NCBI GenBank assembly: GCA_016874005.1
Contig: VGVQ01000015.1
Span: 36,666 to 100,665, forward strand
Length of the DNA: 64,000 nt
Source of the DNA: Gemmatimonadota bacterium
GTDB lineage: Bacteria > Gemmatimonadota > Gemmatimonadetes > Gemmatimonadales > GWC2-71-9
Direction of reading: 5' to 3'
Position 1 is the first letter of the stretch. Every line of letters begins with the position of its first letter. Under the pieces are notes generated by a model. It worked only from the letters and a program-made list of their open reading frames with translations, was not told the DNA's origin and did not search any database. Shown piece by piece: positions 1 through 8,848 of this stretch. A program made the translations under genes and the position numbers.

Positions 1-1
1 C

Positions 2-658
2 CAGATCAAGCAAGACATGGTCTACGACCTCCGGGCCAACCAGGTCATCGGGGTCCCGACCAACTTCGGCCGGCTGCTTCGACCGTACCCGTACTTCGTT
101 CGAGGCCAGAGCACCAAGGCGTCCGTGGTCAACGCCGATCTGGCCGAAGTGAGCCTCGCGTGGACCAGCAGCCTCGACACCGTCAGCAATGCCAAGAGCA
201 GCGTGGTGCCGCTCATCGTCACCTCCGACGACGCCGGGGTGTCGGCGGGACAGGCCATGATCGACCCGAGTCAGGAATTCCCCTCCGGCAACCTCGCCAA
301 GCGGATTCTCGGCGTTCAGGTCGCGCCGAAGGACGGTGGCGCGGGCGCTCGGCTGGTGGTGGTGGGCAACGCCATGATGGCGAGCGACGAGTTCGCCCGC
401 CGAAGCCCCGAAGCGATTGCCTTCGCGTTGAACGCGATCGACTGGCTGGCCCAGGACGAGGCGCTGATCGGGATCCGCGCCAAGGATCGCCGCCCGCCGC
501 CCCTGCTGTTCACCAGCAACGGCCTCCGAAACGGCGTCAAATATTTCAATGTGGCCGGCCTGCCGATCCTGCTGGCCATCTACGGGTTCGTCCGGCTGCT
601 CAATCGGCGTAAGCTCGCGACCAAGAGCTATCCCCGGATCGCCACGGAGGCGGCATGA
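2..658 (+). CDS. GldG-like ABC-type auxiliary membrane protein, C-terminal part
   Basis: Partial gene: the frame is open to the left edge, so the true start lies outside the window (the first ATG inside is at 17). The visible 218 residues match the C-terminal end of the GldG / ABC-type uncharacterised transport family (PF09822 type). They show a Rossmann-like periplasmic segment, a conserved stretch on resetting and keeping a Boolean-like N-A-I-D-W-L-A motif near residue 146, then one C-terminal membrane helix and a short basic cytoplasmic tail. The family works with an ABC-2 permease and ATPase, whose genes are probably just upstream. The stop overlaps the next start (ATGA), so the pair is co-translated. 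No gliding function is implied by the family match alone. Confidence 0.72.
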   Translation, partial: QIKQDMVYDLRANQVIGVPTNFGRLLRPYPYFVRGQSTKASVVNADLAEVSLAWTSSLDTVSNAKSSVVPLIVTSDDAGVSAGQAMIDPSQEFPSGNLAKRILGVQVAPKDGGAGARLVVVGNAMMASDEFARRSPEAIAFALNAIDWLAQDEALIGIRAKDRRPPPLLFTSNGLRNGVKYFNVAGLPILLAIYGFVRLLNRRKLATKSYPRIATEAA

Positions 659-1560
659 GTACCAACGCCCTCAAGCGCCTGGCGACCGTCCTGGCGGCCC
701 TGTTCGTGGTCTGGTTGGCGCTTTCGATGTTTCGCCGGGCCGGGCGGGATGCCGCCGGGTCATTCGCGATGCCCAAGGTCGACGCGGGCGCGGTCGACGG
801 GATCTCCATCGTCCGGTCGAGCGACACGATCCGATTCGCCAAGAGCGGAACCGGCTGGACCGTCAACGGCCTCGCCGCGGGCGCGACCCTGGTGGCCCAG
901 CTGTTCGAGGCCCTCACCGATACCACGTCGCGGAGCGAGCTGGTCGCCGAAGCGGCCAGCTCTCATCCAAGGCTGGGAATCGATTCGGCCGGGGCCAAGC
1001 GCCTCCAATTTCGCCAGGGTGAGCAACTCCAAGCCGAGGTGCTGGTCGGGTCGCGAGGCTCGAGCTGGGAGAGCGCCTACCTTCGGCTTCCGGGCCAGAA
1101 TCAGGTCTACCAGGTCAAAGGCCGGCTCTTCGAGTTGATCGAGCGCCAAGTGGACGATTGGCGAGACAAGCGGATCGCGGCGGTGGAGCCCGACAGCGTC
1201 GTGGGGGTCGAGATCGTGCGACCCAAGGAGACCGTGACGTTAGCGAAAGCCGGTACCGCCTGGACCGTCGACGGCGCCGCCGCGGATTCCGGCGCCGTGG
1301 CCTCGCTCTTGAGCCAGTACCGTGCCCTCGACGCGGGCGGGTTCCCGACCCAGGGACAGATCGACTCGGCCGATTTCGCCAAGCCCGACCTGGTGATTCG
1401 GCTCAAGGGCGCGGGCGAACGGGTCCTCGCCGCGATCGCCATCGACTCCGCGGCTGCCGGCTTCTGGACTCGGCGGGAGGGCAACCCGACCACCTTCCGG
1501 CTCGACAGCTGGGTGATTTCGCAGCTCGCACCGGGGAAGTCGACCCTCACCAAGAAGTAA
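655..1560 (+). CDS. DUF4340 domain-containing protein
   Basis: 301 residues. An N-terminal membrane anchor (about residues 8-27) is followed by two related halves, each with an 'I-V-R-x-x-D/E-x-x-x-x-A-K-x-G-x-x-W-T-V-x-G' element near residues 51-70 and 185-205. This is the repeated signature of DUF4340. The family is almost always encoded next to GldG-like proteins and ABC-2 transporters, as here, and is thought to be an extracytoplasmic partner of that complex. The start overlaps the previous stop by 4 nt (ATGA). A strong hairpin follows the stop, so this is probably the last gene of the operon. The biochemical role is unknown. Confidence 0.82.
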   Translation: MSTNALKRLATVLAALFVVWLALSMFRRAGRDAAGSFAMPKVDAGAVDGISIVRSSDTIRFAKSGTGWTVNGLAAGATLVAQLFEALTDTTSRSELVAEAASSHPRLGIDSAGAKRLQFRQGEQLQAEVLVGSRGSSWESAYLRLPGQNQVYQVKGRLFELIERQVDDWRDKRIAAVEPDSVVGVEIVRPKETVTLAKAGTAWTVDGAAADSGAVASLLSQYRALDAGGFPTQGQIDSADFAKPDLVIRLKGAGERVLAAIAIDSAAAGFWTRREGNPTTFRLDSWVISQLAPGKSTLTKK

Positions 1561-1580
1561 CCTGAGTTGGCGACGGGTTC

Positions 1581-1611
1581 GCTCGGGCGCATCTCCTTCA
1601 TGCGCCCGAGC
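1581..1611 (+). terminator. terminator-like hairpin after the GldG/DUF4340 operon
   Basis: Perfect 12-bp inverted repeat, GCTCGGGCGCAT at 1581-1592 and its complement at 1600-1611, with a 7-nt loop. It lies 20 nt after the DUF4340 stop. There is no T-run, so it is a hairpin-only candidate. Confidence 0.6.
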
Positions 1612-1649
1612 CGAATCGCCGATCGGACCACCCCAGCGGAGCTGAGCCA

Positions 1650-2468
1650 ATGACGGACCGGGTCGACCGACCGATGTCCCAGCGGACTCTCGCGCTGTTC
1701 GTCGCGATCGCCTTCGGCCTCACCTGGGGCCTGTTCGCCCTGCTGATGGCGGTCCCGGATCGGATCGAGGCGATCTTCGGCCCGATGAGCGGAACCCATC
1801 CCCTCTTCGTTCTCGCGGTCTACTCCCCGGCCATCGCGGCGGTGGCCTTGGTGTGGCACCATCACGGACTCGGGGGACTGGGAGCGTTCCTCCGGAGGCT
1901 CACCTTGTGGCGGATGCCGGTCGCGTGGTGGCTCTTCATCATCGTCGGCATTCCCGCGATCTTCTACGCGGGCGCCGCGATCAAGGGGACCCTGTCGGCG
2001 CCCTTTCCGTTTCAGCCCTGGTACCGAGTCATCCCCGCCACGGCCGCCGCCCTGGTGATCGGTCCGATCGAGGAATTCGGCTGGCGGGGGTTGGCCTTGC
2101 CACTCCTGCAGCGGCGGCTGGCACCGATCTGGGCTGGACTGATCGTGGGGGTGATCTGGGCGCTGTGGCACATCCCGGCGTTCCTGCTGAGCGGCGCCCC
2201 GCAGAGCAACTGGTCGTTCCCCGCCTTCTTCGTCGGCGTGGTCGCGATGAGCGTCATCATGACCGCGATGTTCAACGCCGCCGCCGGGAGCCTGCTCGTG
2301 GTGGCCCTGATGCACTTCCAGGCAAACGGGCCCGCCTGGCCCGACGCCCAGCCCTATGACGCCCCGATCCTCCTCCTCGTCGCGGTCGCGGCGGTGTGGC
2401 TCAACCGGCGGGCGATGTTCACGGCCGGATCCGGATCGACCGCGGTGCTCTACGGTCGACCCGGCTAG
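1650..2468 (+). CDS. CPBP family intramembrane glutamic endopeptidase
   Basis: 272 residues with about seven hydrophobic segments. The diagnostic motifs of the CPBP (CAAX protease and bacteriocin-processing, Rce1-like) family are present: EExxxR as E141-E142-F-G-W-R146, the histidine motif at H174 (H-I-P-A-F) and the asparagine motif at N209 (M-F-N). These residues form the membrane-embedded catalytic site. Members prenyl-process proteins in eukaryotes and have varied or unknown substrates in bacteria. The start at 1650 has a GGAG about 10 nt upstream; an ATG eight codons later is the alternative. It stands alone on its strand and converges with gamma-glutamyltransferase 3 bp away. Confidence 0.88.
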   Translation: MTDRVDRPMSQRTLALFVAIAFGLTWGLFALLMAVPDRIEAIFGPMSGTHPLFVLAVYSPAIAAVALVWHHHGLGGLGAFLRRLTLWRMPVAWWLFIIVGIPAIFYAGAAIKGTLSAPFPFQPWYRVIPATAAALVIGPIEEFGWRGLALPLLQRRLAPIWAGLIVGVIWALWHIPAFLLSGAPQSNWSFPAFFVGVVAMSVIMTAMFNAAAGSLLVVALMHFQANGPAWPDAQPYDAPILLLVAVAAVWLNRRAMFTAGSGSTAVLYGRPG

Positions 2469-2471
2469 CCG

Positions 2472-4340
2472 CTACCAGGCGATTCCGTAGTCCTCGCCGT
2501 CGGTGCTCGATCCGCCCCAGAAGGTTCCGTGCTTCCAGTCGAAGAAGACGGCGTTGATCGGCCCTGAGGTGCTCCGCGAGAAATCGAGGCGATAGCCCAT
2601 TCGCCTGAGCTCGTCGCGCACCCAGGCCGGCATCGACTCGTTGAGGGTGAGCCGCCCCGGCTGGGACTCGTGAGCCCCGAACGAGCTTCGCATCTGATAA
2701 CTCGCGATGTTGGGCGCCTCCGCGGCCTGCTGCACGTTCATCCCGAACTCGACGACATTGAGGAAAAACTGGAGGAGGTTCTGGTCCTGGGTGTCGCCCC
2801 CTTGCACCGCGAACGACAGGAACGGCCGGCCATCCTTGAGCGCGATGGTCGGGGTGAGCGTCACTCGGGGCCGCTTGCCCGGCTGCATGACGTTGAAGGG
2901 ATTCTCGGCCGGGTCGAACACGAAGCTCTGGGCTCGCTGGCTCAGACCGATACCGGTCTTACCCGCGATCACCGCCGGAATCCAGCCGCCGCTCGGCGTG
3001 ATCGAGACCACCCATCCCGCTTTGTCCACCGCCTGAATCGAGGTCGTCCCCGCCCGGAATGCCTCGTCGAACGACATCCCGCCCCCATCGCTCGGTCCGC
3101 CGCCGTGACCGGTCGCGGCCGACACCGGCTTCGGAGCGGGCGGCCAGCTCTTGAGCAGGTCGGCGAAGGGATTGGTCCCGCCCTGATAAGGATAGGGGTC
3201 GCCGGGCTTGATGGTGGGGTCGTTCTTGCTCCAGTCGATCTGCTGGAACCGCTGCTTGGCGTACTCCTTCGACAACAGGCCCTTGATCGGTTCCTCGGGT
3301 GGAAACGCCGGATCGCCGTAGTAGAAATCCCGATCGGCGAAGGCGAGGCTCATCGTTTGATAGACGGCGTGAACGTAGCGGGCGGAGTTGTAGCCCATCG
3401 ATTTGACGTCGACGTTCTCGAGGATATTGAGGGCCTGGAGCAGCGCCGGCCCTTGCTGCCACTCCCGCAGCTTGTAGACCTCGATGCCCTTGTAGTCGAC
3501 CAAGAGCGGCTCCTCGATCTTCACCCCCCAATTGGCGAGGTCCTGGGTCGTGATCAAGCCGCCCTGCTCCTGAGTGCCGCGGGCGATCTCGGCCGCGATG
3601 TCGCCCTTGTAGAACCGGTCGTAAGCCGCCTGGATCGCCTCCTTGCGTGACTTGCCCTTCTTGAGCGCGGCCGCCTCGGCCTCGACCAGTTTCCGCAGTG
3701 TCGCGGCGAGGTCGGGCTGCCGGAAGATCTCCCCGCCCACCGGCGCTTCACGGGAACCGCCCAGATGAGGGAGGAACACCGCCTTGGAGTAGGGCCACTC
3801 TTTGAGGCGGGCCTTGGCGTTCTCGATGCTGTTGGCGGCCTGGTCCTCGATCGGATACCCATCCGCCATCTCGATCGCAGGGGCCAGCACCTGCGCCAAG
3901 CTCATGGTCCCGTATTCGGCCAGCATGACGAGCAGCCCACCGGGGGTACCCGGCGTAATCGCGGCGAGCGGCCCGAACTCGGGCGGGTAGTTGTAGCCCT
4001 TGGATCGGTAGTACTCGACCGTGGCCCCTGTCGGGGCGACGCCCAGCGCGTTGATCCCGATCACCTTTTTGAGGCCGGGGTGGTAGATCAGTGCCTGCGT
4101 CTCGCCGCCCCAACTCAGCACGTCCCACATGGTCGCCACCGCACCGAGCATCGCGGCAGCCGCGTCGACCGCGTTGCCGCCCTGCTGGAAGATCCTGGCA
4201 CCCGCCGTCGCCGCCAGCGGCTTCCCGGTGATCGCGACCCAGTGCCGGCCATGGAGCACCGGTTTGACGGGACGCTGGGCATCGAGCGTTGAGGGAGCGA
4301 CCACCGCCCCGGCGAGCAACACGAGCAACGAACGATTCAT
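2472..4340 (-). CDS. gamma-glutamyltransferase (GGT) family protein, secreted
   Basis: 622 residues. The start at 4340 is chosen because it opens a clean signal peptide ending at D-A-Q (about residues 1-22) and has a GAGG five bases upstream; an earlier in-frame ATG at 4508 would run into the divergent gene's promoter. The family's N-terminal G-G-N-A-x-D-A-A-A-A motif is near residue 45. The autoprocessing nucleophile lies in A-G-T-T-S-I-Q-A-V-D, with Thr432 as the predicted nucleophile. Most GGTs have T-T-H at this point, so T-T-S is a variation. Classical GGT is periplasmic, is made as a precursor and cleaves gamma-glutamyl amides such as glutathione. This subfamily may have another substrate. 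Confidence 0.85.
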   Translation of the reverse strand: MNRSLLVLLAGAVVAPSTLDAQRPVKPVLHGRHWVAITGKPLAATAGARIFQQGGNAVDAAAAMLGAVATMWDVLSWGGETQALIYHPGLKKVIGINALGVAPTGATVEYYRSKGYNYPPEFGPLAAITPGTPGGLLVMLAEYGTMSLAQVLAPAIEMADGYPIEDQAANSIENAKARLKEWPYSKAVFLPHLGGSREAPVGGEIFRQPDLAATLRKLVEAEAAALKKGKSRKEAIQAAYDRFYKGDIAAEIARGTQEQGGLITTQDLANWGVKIEEPLLVDYKGIEVYKLREWQQGPALLQALNILENVDVKSMGYNSARYVHAVYQTMSLAFADRDFYYGDPAFPPEEPIKGLLSKEYAKQRFQQIDWSKNDPTIKPGDPYPYQGGTNPFADLLKSWPPAPKPVSAATGHGGGPSDGGGMSFDEAFRAGTTSIQAVDKAGWVVSITPSGGWIPAVIAGKTGIGLSQRAQSFVFDPAENPFNVMQPGKRPRVTLTPTIALKDGRPFLSFAVQGGDTQDQNLLQFFLNVVEFGMNVQQAAEAPNIASYQMRSSFGAHESQPGRLTLNESMPAWVRDELRRMGYRLDFSRSTSGPINAVFFDWKHGTFWGGSSTDGEDYGIAW

Positions 4341-4368
4341 GGCAGCCTCGGTGGGAATCCTGCCGTCG

Positions 4369-4374
4369 AAGATA
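4369..4374 (-). promoter_or_regulatory. -10 element, GGT promoter
   Basis: The minus strand reads GG-TATCTT, ending 28 nt before the GGT start codon. An identical GGTATCTT octamer faces the other way at 4457-4464. The two form a divergent promoter pair in the 155-bp gap. No -35 consensus is visible. Confidence 0.5.
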
Positions 4375-4458
4375 CCTCGGATTGACGGCGACCCAAACCC
4401 GAACAGCCGCCGCCGCCAACCAACCGCGCCACCGCTCGCCGCCGCGGTCCGCGCGCGG

Positions 4459-4464
4459 TATCTT
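4459..4464 (+). promoter_or_regulatory. -10 element, S9 peptidase promoter
   Basis: TATCTT preceded by GG, 31 nt before the ATG at 4496. It matches the divergent element at 4369-4374 and the TAnnTT pattern seen before other genes in the window. Confidence 0.5.
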
Positions 4465-4495
4465 GGCGCTACCACATTCGCCAGCGCTACCTCAG

Positions 4496-6877
4496 ATGAA
4501 CTCAGCATCGCTCGCCCGACGCGGGCCCGCGTTCCTCCCCCTCGCGCCGGCGCCCGCGGCGCTCCTGCTCGCCACCCTGGTCGGACCGACCCCGATGACG
4601 GCCCAGGATTACCAGCGCGCCGAGCAGCTCATGACCTGGAACGCCCTCCGACACCTCTATCACGACCAGGTAATACCTACTTGGTTCCGCGACAGCACCC
4701 GCTTCCACTATCGGGTTCACACCCGCTCCGGCTTTCAGTTCGTCTCGGTCAATCCGACCACCGGGGCGAAGTCTCCGTTGTTCGACCATCCCCGATTGGC
4801 GGCGGCACTCTCCCTCGCCGCCGATACGGCCTTCGACCCCGGCAAGTTGCCCTTCGCGACGGTGGCGTTCGACGACGACGGCCGCGACGAGCGGACCCTC
4901 CGGCTCCGAGTTGGCCGGCGGGGCTTCCGCTGCGACCTCGGGACCTACCTCTGCGCGAAGGTCGACACCTTGCCGAGTCGCGCTCGCTTCGTCCGGTCGC
5001 CGGACGAACGCTGGGACGCCTTCGCCTCGGGCCACAACATCTGGATTCGCCCGGCGACCGGAGCCGACTCGATCCAGATCACCACCGACGGCACCGCCGA
5101 CCGCCCCTACGGAACGACGCCACCCCTGCCGACCCAGATCCGGATGCGGCTGCAGTTCCCGCCCGACGTTGTGTGGTCGCCCGACTCGAAGCGACTCGCG
5201 ATTGCCCGCTACGATCTCCGGAACGTGGCGACGGTGAGCGTCACCAGCATGACGACGGTACGGCCGACGACCTATTCCTACCCCTACGCCCTTCCCGGCG
5301 ATACCGCGGTGACGCTGGTGGAGGCCTACCTGGCCGAAGTGGCGAGCCGCGCGGTGACCCGGGTGAAGGTCGAGCCCCAGCCGGCGATGAGCTTCTACGA
5401 TTTCCGGGGCCCGGGCCGCTACCCGTTCGCCTGGAACCCCGAGGGCAGCCGGGTCCACTTCACCCACGTCAATCGAGGGCCGAAACGGGTCCGCTTGATC
5501 GGGGCCGAGGCAGCCAATGGCGAGATCAAGGTGCTCGCCGCCGACAGCGCCCCGACCTACGTGGTCGGTGGGACCGACCTCCTCTCCGCCCCGGGGGGCG
5601 GAGCCAACTGGCCCGTGCTCCGGTCCGGCGACGTGCTGTGGTTTTCGAGCCGGGACGGCTTCGGTCATCTCTACCGACTCGGGCCCAACGGCACCGTGAA
5701 GCTGCGGCTCACCCAGGGTCCCTGGAACGTCGCTTCGGTGGTACGAGTCGACGAGACGTTAGGCAGGGTCTTCTTCACCGCGACCGGCCGGGAGCCGAAC
5801 CGCCATCCCGACTACCTCCATCTCTATTCGGTGGCCCTCGACGGCACCGGGCTCACTCTGCTATCACCGGAGAACGCCAACCACCGGATCACGCCGGTGC
5901 CGACCGGGCGGGGGTTCCTGGACAGCTACTCGACCGTCTCCACTCCGCCGGTCACGGTGATCCGGAGCGTCGACGGCCGGGTCATCGCCGAGCTCGAGCG
6001 GGCCGACACCAAGGATCTCCTCGCCACCGGCTGGCGTCCCGGCGAGGTCTTCTCGGCCAAGGCCAGGGATGGCGTGACGGACATCTGGGGCGTGATCTGG
6101 AAACCGAGCCATTTCGACTCGACCAAGCGGTACCCGGTGATCGACCACATCTACCCCGGGCCGCTGATCTCGCCCGCCCCGAAGGACTTCTTCCCGAGCC
6201 GCGAGGCGTTCAGCTATGCCGCCGGTGGCCAGGTCCAGGCCCTCGCGGAACTCGGCTTCGTGGTGGTTTCGATCGATGCCCTCGGCAATACCGGCCGCTC
6301 CAAGGCGTTGGCCACCGCGTGGTGGGGCAACATGGGGGATCACGGCCTCCCCGACCACGTGGCCGCCATCAAGCAGCTCGGCGCCCGGATCCCCGCGCTC
6401 GATCTCGACCGGGTGGGGATCTACGGTCTCTCCGGCGGCGGGTTTGCCTCCACCGCGGCCATCCTCAAGTACCCGGATTTCTATCGGGTGGCGGTCTCGA
6501 TGGCAGGCAATCACGACAACCGGAGCTACTACCACGGCTGGGGCGAGCGCTTCCAGGGACTCTTGGTGGCGGACACGGTGGCCAAAACGGACAACTACGC
6601 CGCGGCCGCCAACAAGACTTACGCCTCGCAGCTCAAGGGCAAGTTGTTCCTGATTCACGGCGACCTGGACGACAACGTCCACCCGGTGCACACCATTGGC
6701 CTGGTGGATGCGCTGATCAAGGCCAACAAGACCTTCGATCTCCTGGTCGTGCCCGACGCCGACCACAACCTCACCCCGAATCCGTACCTTCAGCGACGGA
6801 CCTGGGACTACTTCGTTCAGCACTTGCTCGGCCGGACTCCGCCAGCCGACTACCGGATCTCGCCCCCACCGAGCTGA
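4496..6877 (+). CDS. S9 family prolyl oligopeptidase (DPP IV-like), secreted
   Basis: 793 residues. The ATG at 4496 gives an N-terminal hydrophobic export signal ending near P-M-T-A-Q (residue 36). A long N-terminal beta-propeller (DPP IV N-type, about 50-520) is followed by an alpha/beta-hydrolase domain. The nucleophile is Ser646 in G-L-S-G-G-G. The acid is in the H-G-D-L-D-D-N-V segment near residue 723-726, and the His is in D-A-D-H-N-L near 760. This order and spacing are typical of dipeptidyl or prolyl peptidases that take up short peptides outside the cell. The open frame extends upstream to 4289, but that part is low-complexity shadow. It converges with the MBL gene 6 bp away. Confidence 0.88.
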   Translation: MNSASLARRGPAFLPLAPAPAALLLATLVGPTPMTAQDYQRAEQLMTWNALRHLYHDQVIPTWFRDSTRFHYRVHTRSGFQFVSVNPTTGAKSPLFDHPRLAAALSLAADTAFDPGKLPFATVAFDDDGRDERTLRLRVGRRGFRCDLGTYLCAKVDTLPSRARFVRSPDERWDAFASGHNIWIRPATGADSIQITTDGTADRPYGTTPPLPTQIRMRLQFPPDVVWSPDSKRLAIARYDLRNVATVSVTSMTTVRPTTYSYPYALPGDTAVTLVEAYLAEVASRAVTRVKVEPQPAMSFYDFRGPGRYPFAWNPEGSRVHFTHVNRGPKRVRLIGAEAANGEIKVLAADSAPTYVVGGTDLLSAPGGGANWPVLRSGDVLWFSSRDGFGHLYRLGPNGTVKLRLTQGPWNVASVVRVDETLGRVFFTATGREPNRHPDYLHLYSVALDGTGLTLLSPENANHRITPVPTGRGFLDSYSTVSTPPVTVIRSVDGRVIAELERADTKDLLATGWRPGEVFSAKARDGVTDIWGVIWKPSHFDSTKRYPVIDHIYPGPLISPAPKDFFPSREAFSYAAGGQVQALAELGFVVVSIDALGNTGRSKALATAWWGNMGDHGLPDHVAAIKQLGARIPALDLDRVGIYGLSGGGFASTAAILKYPDFYRVAVSMAGNHDNRSYYHGWGERFQGLLVADTVAKTDNYAAAANKTYASQLKGKLFLIHGDLDDNVHPVHTIGLVDALIKANKTFDLLVVPDADHNLTPNPYLQRRTWDYFVQHLLGRTPPADYRISPPPS

Positions 6878-6883
6878 CGTGCC

Positions 6884-7684
6884 TCACCGCGTTCGGGCGG
6901 TGCGCCGCACCGCCCGCACGAAATTGAGCTTCGAGGTCTGGCCGAAGGAGATCCTGCCAACCGAATCCTCGCGGCCCAGCACCCGATTTCGGATCGGCCG
7001 GTCGTCGAGGCCTTGATCGATCAAGTGTTCGATCGAACCGATGGTATCCTCCATCCAGGCGATCTTTGCCGCGAGCAACCCTTTGGGCTCCCGAATCAAG
7101 CCACGATGGGCGTCGAAGATCCGGACCGGCTCGAGGGCGAGTACCCGACGGACACTGTCGAGGCTCTGGCGGGGATTCTCATCGGCCAGCACCGCCGTCA
7201 CTCGAACTCCCAGAACCAAGTCGCCGGTGAAGATGGTTGCCGTCGCGGGGTGCCAAATCGCCCGGTGATCGTCGCTGTGGCCGGGAGTGGGTACCACCTC
7301 GAGCTCGTCGGGCAGGCAGTACGGCTCGAACCGCGGCGGGGCCGGGGCATGCCCCCAGAAGACCCACCGATAAAACGGAAGTCGGGTGGTTTCTGGCAGG
7401 CGCGCCGCGGTCGCGTCGGTCAACCCGATCGGGACACCGCGCGCCGCGAGCACCGCCAGATTGCCGGAGTGGTCCTCGTGCCAATGGGTCACGACAGAGC
7501 CACGGACTCTGCGCTCGTCCAGCAGGCGCGCGATGACCGGCGCGGCCCGGGGAAACCCGGTGTCCACCAGGGTGTCGCCGGTCAGGAAAACGCTTATCTT
7601 CACCCCGGCGGCACGACTAAATGGCGTCGAGAGCTCGATCTCCTGAACGTCCCCGTGATCGACCACCCGCATCATGGAATGCAT
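6884..7684 (-). CDS. MBL-fold metallo-hydrolase
   Basis: 266 residues, no signal peptide. The metallo-beta-lactamase motif T-H-W-H-E-D-H-S-G is present (H67, H69, D71, H72), followed by the downstream P-G-H-S-D-D-H and a T-G-D-L motif, so a two-metal site is likely. Members include thioesterases, lactonases and glyoxalase II types; the sequence does not decide among them. The start at 7684 lies only two bases from the divergent start at 7687. Later ATGs at 7675 and 7672 are possible alternatives and would widen the gap slightly. Confidence 0.85.
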   Translation of the reverse strand: MHSMMRVVDHGDVQEIELSTPFSRAAGVKISVFLTGDTLVDTGFPRAAPVIARLLDERRVRGSVVTHWHEDHSGNLAVLAARGVPIGLTDATAARLPETTRLPFYRWVFWGHAPAPPRFEPYCLPDELEVVPTPGHSDDHRAIWHPATATIFTGDLVLGVRVTAVLADENPRQSLDSVRRVLALEPVRIFDAHRGLIREPKGLLAAKIAWMEDTIGSIEHLIDQGLDDRPIRNRVLGREDSVGRISFGQTSKLNFVRAVRRTARTR

Positions 7685-7686
7685 CT

Positions 7687-8826
7687 ATGCCTTTCCGGAT
7701 CTTCGAATTGGAGCGATGGCAGTCCGACTTCGAGCACGCCGTCGAGTTCAACCTCGCGGACAGCTCGGTCAAAGGCGCCCCGCTGGCCGAGGTCCTGCCT
7801 CCCGACGAGATCGACCGGTTCCTGACCATCGAATTGGGCTACCCGATGGTCAACGGCACCGAGGTGCTGCGCCAGCGGATCGCGAGCCTCTACCCCGGGG
7901 CCGCCCCCGCGAACGTCCTGGTGACCGTGGGTGGTGCCGAGGCGAATCAGATCGCCTGCCAGACGCTGCTGGGCCCGGGCGACCGGGTCGCCTTGATGGA
8001 GCCGGGGTACCGTCAGGTGTACGGCCTGGCCGAAGCCCAGGAGGCGACGGTCGACCCGTTCCGCCTCGACCCCGGCAACGGCTGGCGCCCTGATCTCGAC
8101 CAGTTGGCCGCGATCGTCGGACCGGGCACCAAGATGATCGCGTTGGTCAACCCCAACAACCCGACCGGGATGATCCTCACCCCCGAGGAGCGCCACCGAA
8201 TCGTGGCGATCGCGGCGAGGGTCGGCGCCTGGATCCTGGCCGACGAGGTCTATCGCGGCGGGGAGCGTTACAGCGACGACGAGACGCCATCGTTCTGGGG
8301 CGAGTACGACCGGGTCATCGCGGTGAACAGTCTCTCCAAGGCCTACGGCTTGAGCGGGCTTCGGATCGGCTGGCTCGTCGCCCCATCTTCTGTCTATGAC
8401 GACATCTGGCGCCGCCACGAATACACCGTCATCTCCGCGGCCGCCCCCTCGATGCGCCTGGCCGAGCTGGCGCTGTCCCCGGCCATTCGGCCCAAGCTCA
8501 TCGCCCGGCAGCGGGCGCTGTCCCGCGCCGGCTGGGAGCTGATGGACCGCTGGCTGAGCGAGAACTTCGACCTGGTCTCGGTGGCCGCCTCCGAGGCGAC
8601 CTCGATGGCGTTCGTCCGCTACCACTTGCCGATCGACTCGGTCCGGCTCGCCGACGAGATCCGTCGCCGCAGCTCGGTCCTGGTGGCGCCCGGCGTCTAC
8701 CTCGGCGCCGAGGATCACCTCCGGATCACCCACGGAGTCGGCCGGTCGATCGTCGAGCCGGCCCTCGATCGGATCGGCTCGGTCCTCCGGGAGCTTCGGA
8801 CCAGGCGGCCGGTCGCCCATACCTGA
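7687..8826 (+). CDS. class I/II PLP-dependent aminotransferase
   Basis: 379 residues. Fold-type I aminotransferase: N-P-N-N-P-T-G near residue 156, D-E-V-Y-R near 192, and the Schiff-base lysine K218 in S-L-S-K-A-Y-G, followed by G-L-R-I-G-W. The opening F-E-L-E-R-W-Q-S and E-F-N-L segment resembles the branch that includes capreomycidine-synthase-like enzymes, but the substrate cannot be assigned. An upstream in-frame ATG at 7621 lies inside the MBL gene, so the ATG at 7687 is preferred. The partner amino acid is unknown, and the neighbouring genes give no clear pathway. Confidence 0.85.
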   Translation: MPFRIFELERWQSDFEHAVEFNLADSSVKGAPLAEVLPPDEIDRFLTIELGYPMVNGTEVLRQRIASLYPGAAPANVLVTVGGAEANQIACQTLLGPGDRVALMEPGYRQVYGLAEAQEATVDPFRLDPGNGWRPDLDQLAAIVGPGTKMIALVNPNNPTGMILTPEERHRIVAIAARVGAWILADEVYRGGERYSDDETPSFWGEYDRVIAVNSLSKAYGLSGLRIGWLVAPSSVYDDIWRRHEYTVISAAAPSMRLAELALSPAIRPKLIARQRALSRAGWELMDRWLSENFDLVSVAASEATSMAFVRYHLPIDSVRLADEIRRRSSVLVAPGVYLGAEDHLRITHGVGRSIVEPALDRIGSVLRELRTRRPVAHT

Positions 8827-8837
8827 CCGGCCGGTCA
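8824..8837. repeat. 14-bp perfect palindrome at a convergent gene end
   Basis: TGACCGGCCGGTCA begins at the aminotransferase stop codon and lies in the 22-bp gap before the sthA stop. It is self-complementary with no loop, so it could fold only weakly as RNA. It may be a DNA site or a weak bidirectional terminator. Confidence 0.35.
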
Positions 8838-8848
8838 CTTCCCGGGGG

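Noticed and set aside
4129..6927. A 932-codon open frame overlapping the S9 peptidase on the same strand.
   Set aside because: Its sequence is Pro/Arg/Gly-rich and lacks any motif; it is a shadow of high-G+C codon use in the real gene.
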